Assembly (NCBI GenBank): GCA_035532215.1
Contig: DATKRK010000326.1
Coordinates: forward strand, 1-13,138
Direction of reading: 5' to 3'
Source: JAICIG01 sp035532215
Lineage (GTDB): Bacteria > Planctomycetota > Planctomycetia > Pirellulales > JAICIG01
DNA: 13,138 nt
Under the pieces are notes generated by a model. It was not told the origin of the DNA. It made no database searches and was given only the letters and a program-made list of their open reading frames with translations. Below are positions 7,929 through 13,138 of the stretch, in pieces. The position numbers and the translations under genes are program-made. Position 1 is the stretch's first letter. Every line of letters begins with the position of its first letter.

Positions 7929-7960
7929 AATTCCAAAATCAAAAATCCAAAACCTCAAAT
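7926..7960. repeat. AT-rich heptad repeat tract
   Basis: Five consecutive 7-mers on the + strand: CCCAATT, CCAAAAT, CAAAAAT, CCAAAAC, CTCAAAT. It starts 1 nt beyond the stop codon of the Cys-module protein on the - strand. Its base composition is very unlike the GC-rich surroundings, but the period is the same 7 bp as in the other two tracts. Confidence 0.65.
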
Positions 7961-7961
7961 G

Positions 7962-8519
7962 CTACTTGGCGGTCTTCAACTCCTTGGCTTTGGCCAGCGT
8001 TTTTTCAGGATCGGCTTTAGCCGCGTCCTCGCAGCCCGCACAGCAGAGAAACACGGGCTGGCCGCCAATCAGCAGCTTCACGGGCTTGCCCATCGTTCCC
8101 AGCCGGTTTTCGGTTTCGACGGCGCAATAAGCTTGAGCCTCGGCCGTCTTCCGATCGTCGGGCGACAGTTTCGCCAGCGAAGCGGCGATCTTCTTCAGCT
8201 TTTTGACCGAGGCCAAGGTGGCCTGAGGATCCGACGCCGCTTTCTTGCTGCACCCGGCGCAACACACGAAGACGGGTTGACCGGCGACGACGACTTTCGC
8301 CGGCGCGCCCATCGAACCGAGCCGATGGCCCTGCTTAACCGCGCAGTAGCGCTGCGCCTCGGCTGCCTCGCGATCGGCCGCCGGTAAGCGGGCGAGCGTC
8401 TGGCTGATCTTCGTTTCCGTATCCTTCGCTTTTTCGGCGGCCGACGCCAGCGAAAGACCTGCCAAACCAACGGGTGCGGCGAGCGAAGCGGCTAGAACCA
8501 CGGTAAGCGATCGTCTCAT
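7962..8519 (-). CDS. Secreted protein with two YHS/TRASH-like Cys modules
   Basis: Protein of 185 aa: an N-terminal signal peptide (MRRSLTVVLA to about residue 28, ASA site), then two copies of one module (about 37-110 and 110-183). Each reads DR-x3-AEAQ-x-YCAV, RLG-[ST]-MG-x-P-x-K, G-QPVF-x-CCAGC, then a Lys-rich helix. Candidate metal ligands are C59, C86, C87, C90 and M70 in the first, C132, C159, C160, C163 and M143 in the second. The pattern C-x26-CC-x2-C resembles YHS/TRASH metal-binding domains, but I cannot place it in a named family. ATG 8519 is preferred over the in-frame TTG at 8522, because GGAG at 8530-8527 is 7 nt from the ATG. It lies between adaptor and pump genes and likely binds Cu/Ag in the periplasm. 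Confidence 0.85.
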   Translation of the reverse strand: MRRSLTVVLAASLAAPVGLAGLSLASAAEKAKDTETKISQTLARLPAADREAAEAQRYCAVKQGHRLGSMGAPAKVVVAGQPVFVCCAGCSKKAASDPQATLASVKKLKKIAASLAKLSPDDRKTAEAQAYCAVETENRLGTMGKPVKLLIGGQPVFLCCAGCEDAAKADPEKTLAKAKELKTAK

Positions 8520-8577
8520 CAAACTTCTCCTTTTCCTTCAGAGGGGTGAATGCCGTACAAATGACGGCGAAACAGAA

Positions 8578-10773
8578 CTACTTTTTTTGGGTCCGAGCAT
8601 TTTGGCCTTTGAGGCGCCTGACCTTGTCCAACACGGCCTGACCGTCCGCCTGGGCGTCTGCCTTGCAAACCTCGCAGCAGACAAAGACCGCTTTGCCGCC
8701 GATCACCAGCTTGACCGGGGCGCCCATCGCGCCGAGCCGGCTGCCTTCGAGAACGGCGCAAAAGCGTTGCGCCTCGGCCAACTTGCGGTCGTTGGGCGAG
8801 AGCTTGGCCAGCGCGGCCTTGATGCGGGCATCGGGATCCTTCTGGGCTAGCGGCGGCGTGCTCGTGGCTTTCGCAGCCGGGGCTTTCGTTGCGGCGCCGC
8901 CGGAAGTCGTCTTGCCGCCGCGCAGCTTGGCCGCTTCGGTCGCCGTCGCTTGCGGCTCGTCGAGGGCCTGTTCTTTGCACCCCTCGCAGCAGACGAACAC
9001 CGTTTGGCCGCCCAGGTCGAGTTTGACCGGCGGCCCCATCGATCCCAGACGGTTGTTCTTGAGGACCGGGCAGTACTGTTGCGCTTCGGCCAAGGCCCGG
9101 TCTTCCGAAGACAGGCTGGCCAGCGCAGCCTCGACCTTGGCATCGGGATCTTCCGGCGTCGAGGGCCGCACCGCGGTCACGGTCGAGCCGCTCTGCGAGC
9201 CGCCGCTGCCGCCGAAATAGATCGAGCCGGCCGCCGGATTGAGCCGCGTTTCCGCATCGACCAGGAACGAGCCGGCCGCGACCACTCGCTCGCCGGGCTT
9301 GAGGCCGTCGAGCACCGGAAAGTACGTCGCGCCGTCCGGGCCGGTCATCCGCGGCCCCAACGCGACCTTGACCCCTTCGAACACGCCCGGCTGCGTCTGG
9401 CGATAGACGACGCGCCGCGCGCCCGTGTCGATGACGGCGCTTTCGGGCACGGCCAGCAGCAGCCCCTCGTCGAGCTTCGCCAAGCGCTCGGCGTCGTCGG
9501 CGAAGGCGTGGACGAACATTTCCAACTCGCGCGGCGGCACGTCGATCGTCACCGTGGCGGTCGTGCCCGGCTTCAGCTTATGGCCGGGGTTGGCCAGTTC
9601 GCAGCGGATCGTCAGCGTGCGCGTCTGTTGGTCGACGTGCGGAAAGATAAACGACAGTACGCCGTGAAACGGCTCGTCGGGAAAGGCATCGCTAGTCGCC
9701 GTCACCGGCAGGGCATCGGGACTGTCCGGCGGCAGCGGCTTCTGCACGTCGTGCTGCGGCAAAAAGGGAAAATCGTCTTCGTACACCTGAGCGTGAATCC
9801 AGACGGTCGACAGGTCGGCCACGTCGTAGAGCGGCATGCCCGTTTCGACGTATTGCCCTTCGACGACGTACTTTTCAATGATGTGCCCGGCGATCGGCGA
9901 GCGGATTTTGAGGTGGGTGTTGGCCTTACCGGTCTTGGCCAGTTCGTCGAGCTGATCGTTGCTGATCCCCAGCAGCCGCAGCCGTTCGCGGCTGCTGGCG
10001 GCCAGTTGCCGCGAGCCGCTCTGGGCGGCCGTCACCAGTTCGCGCATGCCGCTGTAAAGATCGGGGCTGTACAAATCGGCCAGCACTTCGCCTGCTTCGA
10101 CGCTCGTGCCGGTTTCGTTGACGTACAGCTTGTCGATCCGCCCGCCGACCCAGGCGCTGACCTTGCGTTGCTCGCGCTCGTTGAATTCGATGAAGCCGAC
10201 CGCACTGATCTGCTTGGCGAGCGGCAAGTAATCGACCTCGGTCGTGCCGACGCCGGCCAGCACCACGCGGTAAGGCGAAAGCTGCACGCGGTTGACCACG
10301 CCGGGCGGCAGCGCCGCCTCGGCGGCAAGGCCCTTTTTGCGCTTCGAGAGCGGCATGAAGCAGACCGGGCATTTGTCCTTGCCGTTGTCGCGCACGACCG
10401 TGGGGTGCATCGGGCAGAACCATTCCACGTCGCTCGACCCGACCGCCGCCGCTTCGGCCCGCCGCGTCCAGCGATCGTAATAGGCGACGAGCATGTCCCA
10501 TTGCGTGATGACGACGCCAATCACCGCCAAGATGCCGATGAACCGCAGCCGGGCCAGCTTGACCAGGATGATGAAGTCGAACCACCACCACGCCTTTCGC
10601 CAGCCGCTCAGCCCCGGCGGGGCGCGCAGGCCGCCCTCGTCGAGCGGGTCGGGTTCGTCGTGCGAAAGTCGTTGTTCGCCCGTTGCTGGTTCGTTCATAT
10701 CAAGCTCGTTGTTCGATTCTTCGGTATTCTCAAAACCGGCGCGGCGAAGGCGGCCGCCACATGGGCCGGCCAT
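8578..10773 (-). CDS. cusB: CusB-like membrane-fusion adaptor with HMBD and two C-terminal Cys modules
   Basis: Periplasmic adaptor of an RND metal-efflux system, 731 aa. In order: a membrane anchor (about 72-92), a heavy-metal-binding domain (117-147; C120, H123, C135, C138, M140), the HlyD/CusB core (about 155-510, with GGRIDKLYVNETG, a helical hairpin, the lipoyl-like IRSPIAGHIIEKYVVEGQYV and TVWIHAQVYEDD), then two YHS/TRASH-like modules (546-618 with C568, C595, C596, C599; 650-722 with C672, C699, C700, C703) joined by an Ala/Thr/Pro linker. The HMBD has CPVCFMPL where CPICGMPL is usual, and the last module has CCEVC for CCEGC. Start: ATG 10773 has GGAGGG (10788-10783) at 9 nt, while ATG 10698 (MNEPATGEQ) has only a weak GAG; residues 1-25 are not family-like, so 10698 remains possible. 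The modules are the same as in the next gene downstream. Confidence 0.92.
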   Translation of the reverse strand: MAGPCGGRLRRAGFENTEESNNELDMNEPATGEQRLSHDEPDPLDEGGLRAPPGLSGWRKAWWWFDFIILVKLARLRFIGILAVIGVVITQWDMLVAYYDRWTRRAEAAAVGSSDVEWFCPMHPTVVRDNGKDKCPVCFMPLSKRKKGLAAEAALPPGVVNRVQLSPYRVVLAGVGTTEVDYLPLAKQISAVGFIEFNEREQRKVSAWVGGRIDKLYVNETGTSVEAGEVLADLYSPDLYSGMRELVTAAQSGSRQLAASSRERLRLLGISNDQLDELAKTGKANTHLKIRSPIAGHIIEKYVVEGQYVETGMPLYDVADLSTVWIHAQVYEDDFPFLPQHDVQKPLPPDSPDALPVTATSDAFPDEPFHGVLSFIFPHVDQQTRTLTIRCELANPGHKLKPGTTATVTIDVPPRELEMFVHAFADDAERLAKLDEGLLLAVPESAVIDTGARRVVYRQTQPGVFEGVKVALGPRMTGPDGATYFPVLDGLKPGERVVAAGSFLVDAETRLNPAAGSIYFGGSGGSQSGSTVTAVRPSTPEDPDAKVEAALASLSSEDRALAEAQQYCPVLKNNRLGSMGPPVKLDLGGQTVFVCCEGCKEQALDEPQATATEAAKLRGGKTTSGGAATKAPAAKATSTPPLAQKDPDARIKAALAKLSPNDRKLAEAQRFCAVLEGSRLGAMGAPVKLVIGGKAVFVCCEVCKADAQADGQAVLDKVRRLKGQNARTQKK

Positions 10774-10807
10774 TGGCGCTAACCCTCCGGACCCATGTGC
10801 GGCCGCC
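10749..10807 (-). repeat. Long hairpin around the possible adaptor start site
   Basis: GGCGGCCGCCACATGGG (10749-10765) pairs with CCCATGTGCGGCCGCC (10792-10807) with a one-base bulge. In the - strand mRNA the 26-nt loop contains the GGAGGG ribosome binding site (10788-10783) and the ATG at 10773. It lies 24 nt beyond the stop of the HMBD/Met-rich gene. It may be an intercistronic hairpin that protects or ends mRNA, or one that controls adaptor translation. Confidence 0.55.
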
Positions 10808-10830
10808 GTTTGCGCGATAGGCGCGCCGGG

Positions 10831-11466
10831 TCAATTGCAACATCCGCATCCCATGCCGCGCATAGATGGCTTTCGAGACGCGGCCGGGGCATGCTTGCCA
10901 CCGCCCATGCCCTGCATGCCGTCCTCCATCTGCATCGTGCAACCGGGGCACATCATCATGCCGCTCATCGCTTCTTGGCCCATACCCGGCATGCCGCTCA
11001 TGTCGTGCATGTCCATGTCTGCATGGTCGCCGCGGGCCGCGCTGCGCTTCACCGCATCGGCTGCGGCCGGTTTGAGCTTGAGCTTCATGCCGCAGATCGG
11101 GCAGTCCGCGGGCTTCGTCCATTGCACTTGCGGGTGCATGGGACAGGTGAACATCGGCGAGGCGGGAGAGGTCTCGCCGCGTCGTTTCGCGCGTGCGGCC
11201 ACGGTCTGTACCGCAGGCGAGAAGCCCGGCCGCGGCTGCGCCGCGATGCCGGTCGCCGGTGAATCAAAACTGGGCCGATCGATTTGCGGGTTGACCTGTG
11301 CGAGGTTCGGACCGCCGCCCAGCACCTTTCGGCTGGCCACGGCGCGACCGCCTCCACGATAGCCGCCGCGCGACATGCCGCAGCCGCCGCATGCCAACGC
11401 CGGCTGTGCGCCGGCCACGATAATTGCTCCGCCGAACGCCACGAACATCGAAAGCAGCTTCCACAT
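10831..11466 (-). CDS. Secreted heavy-metal-binding (HMBD) Met- and Cys-rich protein
   Basis: Protein of 211 aa. Signal peptide 1 to about 25 (PALA site), then CGGCG (26-30), a linker, a heavy-metal-binding domain (MFTCPMHPQV to CPICGMKL, about 105-129; C108, H111, C122, C125, M127), a Met-rich segment (151-187 with 13 Met, plus C173 and C176 in CPGC) and a C-terminal GCGCC. HMBD domains accompany CusB/CopA-type proteins, and Met-rich tracts are typical of Cu(I)/Ag(I) binding in the periplasm, so a CusF-like capture role is likely, although it has no CusF fold that I recognise. ATG 11466 is chosen because AGGAG (11478-11474) is 7 nt away; the in-frame TTG at 11472 is too close to it. It lies 57 bp before the adaptor start and is probably in one transcript with it. 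Confidence 0.85.
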   Translation of the reverse strand: MWKLLSMFVAFGGAIIVAGAQPALACGGCGMSRGGYRGGGRAVASRKVLGGGPNLAQVNPQIDRPSFDSPATGIAAQPRPGFSPAVQTVAARAKRRGETSPASPMFTCPMHPQVQWTKPADCPICGMKLKLKPAAADAVKRSAARGDHADMDMHDMSGMPGMGQEAMSGMMMCPGCTMQMEDGMQGMGGGKHAPAASRKPSMRGMGCGCCN

Positions 11467-11663
11467 GTTCAATCTCCTGAATGTCCAAGGTGTCGAAAAA
11501 AACGAACTTTACGCGTCAACCTCGCCTGAACGCACCGGCTGCTGTCGGCGGCCCCGGCCCAGGACGCCACGCCCGAGCCGGAGATACGCCGAAATCACCC
11601 GTGTCGAGCGATTCCTCCTGGATCGTCTCTACGAATTACCGCAGGGCGATTCCCGCCCGCCCG
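11467..11663. other. Spacer between two secreted-protein genes
   Basis: Besides the ribosome binding site of the downstream gene (11474-11478) I see no gene here. A TTGACG (- strand, near 11515) could be a -35 element, but no fitting -10 follows at 16-18 nt. A short GGGCG/CGCCC stem near 11645-11660 is too weak to call a terminator for the 90-aa gene. Confidence 0.4.
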
Positions 11664-11936
11664 TTAATGCCCAAGCACCTTGCGCGTGGCCGACCAGGAC
11701 GGCCCGCGGGAACGATACGAGCCATAGCGGCGCATCGCCGGCGCTTGATAGGCGCCCGGTGCGGCCGAGTAGCGCCGGATGGACTGCACGCCCGGACGAG
11801 CGGCAGTCGCGGGCACGGCTGCGACCGGTGCTCGCGCCGTGGCCGACGAAGAGCAGCCACAGCCTGCCTGCGCAGAATCAACGCCGACCACGGCCGTGGC
11901 GCCGCCGACGAGCAACATCGAAAAAACCTTCAACAT
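11664..11936 (-). CDS. Small secreted CGC-motif protein, unknown function
   Basis: Protein of 90 aa with a clear signal peptide (MLKVFSMLLV to AQA at 22-24), immediately followed by GCGC (C26, C28), then an Ala/Pro/Arg/Tyr-rich chain ending in SWSATRKVLGH. The ATG at 11936 has a strong AGGAGG (11948-11943) 6 nt away. I recognise no family. It shares its plan with the next gene downstream: signal peptide, a short CG-x-C cluster at the mature N-terminus, and a [TS]RKVLG motif. The two are probably related, this one lacking the HMBD and Met-rich parts. Two Cys at the mature N-terminus and its place in the cluster suggest a periplasmic or surface role in metal handling. That is inference. Confidence 0.7.
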   Translation of the reverse strand: MLKVFSMLLVGGATAVVGVDSAQAGCGCSSSATARAPVAAVPATAARPGVQSIRRYSAAPGAYQAPAMRRYGSYRSRGPSWSATRKVLGH

Positions 11937-12183
11937 GACAAACCTCCTTCTATGAGAAGCGCCGCCGAATTCCGCCTTGGAGATCGCGCGACGCCTTCTT
12001 CTTGTGCCTTGAAAAGGCGCGCTTCAGCGCTCCGCGCACGCGGAGGAAAAGCTAAGCGCCGCCAAATCACCGGGCCTGCGGCGGGACGGTTGCAAGACCG
12101 CTCCAGGACACATTGGCCCGCGCTAAAAACGACAAGAAATGCGCAGCATCAGACGCTGCGCGAGCGCGAAGCAGAAAGAGAAA
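11937..12183. other. Intergenic spacer holding a terminator
   Basis: No gene is supported here. It contains the ribosome binding site of the 90-aa gene (11943-11948) and the terminator of the Cys-rich gene (12124-12161). Any promoter for the following genes would lie here, but I cannot pick out a -35/-10 pair. Confidence 0.45.
12124..12161 (-). terminator. Rho-independent-type terminator of the Cys-rich gene
   Basis: On the - strand a perfect 7-bp stem GCGCAGC (12161-12155) and GCTGCGC (12147-12141) with loop GTCTGAT is followed by ATTTCTTGTCGTTTTTA (12140-12124). It lies 22 nt after the stop of the Cys-rich gene. The U-tract is interrupted, so efficiency is uncertain. If it works, it separates the Cys-rich gene from the rest of the cluster. 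Confidence 0.6.
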
Positions 12184-12675
12184 TCAAATCAAGAGCGACC
12201 GAAACACAACGACGCGGTCGAGAGGCGGTCCCGTGTCGAATTCGACTGCCGATGCACGGAACAAAGGGCGGGCAAACATGCCGAGCCGCTCGACGACAGC
12301 GAAACTGGCCGCTGACTCGTCGCTCGCCTCGACGGTCGCCTTCGGAGAGATGCCCGGCGCCGTCGAAATCTGACGGCAACACGCCTTGCCATGTATCCCT
12401 GCTTCGTTCGACTTGCCGCCGTGGCAGCAGGCGCCGCCCCCGCAGCAGTCCGAGACCTGAGACGAATCGGTTTCAGCCAAGCCGCCGCAACAGGCCGATT
12501 CGCAAGGCGGTTCGTCGTCGACGGCAGCTTTGGCTACGGCCGCCCGATGGCCGCAAAACAGCTTCATCTGGCCGTTGGCGCACACGCAGGCCGTGCTGGG
12601 CATGCCGGCCCACGCAGCCAGGGGAATCATCACCCAAGCTACGACGGCCGAACATCGTGTGCGAAAGGAAAACAT
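12184..12675 (-). CDS. Secreted Cys-rich protein, unknown function
   Basis: Protein of 163 aa from ATG 12675 (an in-frame TTG lies at 12681). The N-terminus MFSFRTRCSAVVAWVMIPLA with AWA/G at about 21-24 is a signal peptide. The mature part has 12 Cys: CVC (30, 32), FC (41), CESACC (58, 62, 63), DCC (77, 78), ACCHGG (83, 84) and ACC (99, 100), with His at 43, 85 and 95. The last 40 residues lack Cys and end in LDRVVVFRSLLI. I recognise no family. Paired CC motifs and the neighbourhood suggest periplasmic soft-metal binding. No good ribosome binding site is visible before either start. The conserved-looking tail and a fitting terminator downstream argue that it is real. Confidence 0.7.
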   Translation of the reverse strand: MFSFRTRCSAVVAWVMIPLAAWAGMPSTACVCANGQMKLFCGHRAAVAKAAVDDEPPCESACCGGLAETDSSQVSDCCGGGACCHGGKSNEAGIHGKACCRQISTAPGISPKATVEASDESAASFAVVERLGMFARPLFRASAVEFDTGPPLDRVVVFRSLLI

Positions 12676-12802
12676 GGCCAACCCGCTACCAAGTCCATCA
12701 AGGTCGTGCGCAATATCTTATCGGCGGCGCCGGAGGAGGAACTTGTATGATTCTTCGTTAAAATCGCACGTTCGTCAAGGCCGCCCAGCGTGGGTTCTCG
12801 TA

Positions 12803-12846
12803 TTTTGGGTAAAGTGGGCGTAGTTTTTAGGTAAAGTGGGCGCAGT
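12803..12846. repeat. Two-copy 22-bp tandem repeat
   Basis: Units 12803-12824 and 12825-12846 differ at 2 of 22 positions; the shared core is GGTAAAGTGGGCG followed by TAGT or CAGT. It lies 20 bp left of the MITE-like element. Short repeats of this kind occur at transposon ends or as protein-binding sites, but no transposase is seen. Confidence 0.55.
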
Positions 12847-12865
12847 CGCGGTCGTTCGCTTTAGC

Positions 12866-12993
12866 CCGGATTATTCATCAGCCCACACCAACCCGAAGCG
12901 CAAGCGAGGCGGAGCAAAGCACTTACCTCGCTGGCGCTTCGGGTTTGTATGGAGCGCTTTGTCAAGTAATAGCTGGGCTGATGAATAATCCGG
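12866..12993. mobile_element. MITE-like nested inverted repeat (128 bp)
   Basis: Terminal arms CCGGATTATTCATCAGCCCA (12866-12885) and its exact reverse complement (12974-12993) enclose a second inverted repeat, AACCCGAAGCGCAAGCGAGG (12890-12909) with 12926-12945, which has one mismatch in 20. No coding capacity is visible and no clear target-site duplication flanks it. The layout fits a non-autonomous element or a large genomic hairpin repeat. Confidence 0.65.
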
Positions 12994-13016
12994 AGTAGAC
13001 CCGCTTCCCGACAGCT

Positions 13017-13138
13017 TCAACGCGGCGTGCTGGCGCCACCCGCGGCGCTGCCGGCCCCCAGCGAACTGCCTGTCGGGCCGCCGAACCCGCCCCCGCCCGT
13101 GCGAGGCGCGATTCCGCCGCCGGGCGTTGGCAACACGG
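13017..13138 (-). CDS. Possible C-terminal end of a Gly-rich protein, cut by the window edge
   Basis: On the - strand an open frame enters from the right edge and stops with TGA at 13019-13017. It reads PTPGGGIAPRTGGGGFGGP and continues Gly/Ala/Ser-rich to ASTPR. Most third codon positions are G or C, and the strand agrees with the neighbouring genes. The + strand frame here is also open (Pro-rich, from 12985 to the edge) and equally GC-rich at third positions, so strand and reality are uncertain. No family can be named. Confidence 0.35.
   Translation of the reverse strand, partial: VLPTPGGGIAPRTGGGGFGGPTGSSLGAGSAAGGASTPR

Larger units (their letters stand above)
12676..13016. other. Gene-free stretch with repeats
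   Basis: I see no gene here. The left 100 bp is the leader of the Cys-rich gene; on the - strand it has a TTGACG near 12774 with only poor -10 candidates. It then holds a 22-bp tandem pair (12803-12846) and a 128-bp nested inverted repeat (12866-12993). ATG and stop codons occur in all frames around them. Confidence 0.55.

Noticed and set aside
3166..8130. Very long + strand open frames (716 and 841 codons) opposite the pump gene
   Set aside because: They are rich in His, Gln, Asp and Arg, as expected from the antisense of a membrane protein in high-GC DNA, and show no family motifs.
8950..10782. 610-codon + strand frame opposite the adaptor gene
   Set aside because: It is the antisense of a clear CusB-type protein, with no recognisable domain.
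11481..12761. 426-codon + strand frame across the small secreted genes
   Set aside because: It is Arg/Pro-rich with no domain, while the - strand frames have signal peptides and ribosome binding sites.
1..13138. CRISPR array, tRNA, rRNA or phage genes
   Set aside because: No regularly spaced direct repeats, no tRNA-like cloverleaf with a proper anticodon arm, and no rRNA or phage protein motifs were seen.

Overview
The window is high-GC bacterial DNA that looks like a planctomycete, probably of the Pirellulales type. The clues are a DUF1501 protein with a Tat signal, a very large RND metal pump, heavy-metal-binding 'CPMHP' domains, REPIN-like hairpin pairs and 7-bp satellite tracts in and between genes. 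The assignment rests on these family habits, not on a marker gene.

Left part (1-2972, + strand): a Tat-exported DUF1501 protein (266-1666), an intergenic REPIN-like double hairpin (1692-1783), and an Ldh_2-family malate/lactate-type dehydrogenase (1920-2972). Nothing ties these two genes to metal handling.

Middle and right part (about 12675 down to 2975, all on the - strand): a copper/silver-type efflux and metal-binding cluster. In transcription order it holds a Cys-rich secreted protein, a small secreted protein with a CGC motif, a secreted HMBD plus Met-rich protein, a CusB-like adaptor carrying an N-terminal HMBD and two C-terminal Cys modules, a secreted protein made of two more copies of that Cys module, a CusA-like RND pump of 1556 residues, and a possible broken small membrane peptide. 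Gene order and content suggest periplasmic metal capture (Cys/Met-rich proteins), hand-over to the adaptor, and export by the pump. No outer-membrane factor and no metal-responsive regulator is in the window.

Two points stand out. First, a YHS/TRASH-like Cys module (C-x26-CC-x2-C) occurs four times in two adjacent genes, two of them fused to the adaptor. Second, the pump has about 480 extra residues in three places: extra membrane segments, an insert of about 300 residues in the periplasmic porter region, and a Gly/Ala loop. The proposed metal-coordinating Met and proton-relay residues are kept at the expected spacing. Three unlike tracts of 7-bp repeats lie in and next to the pump gene, one inside its coding sequence.

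Far right (12676-13138): a 22-bp tandem repeat, a 128-bp MITE-like nested inverted repeat, and probably the end of another gene cut by the window edge.
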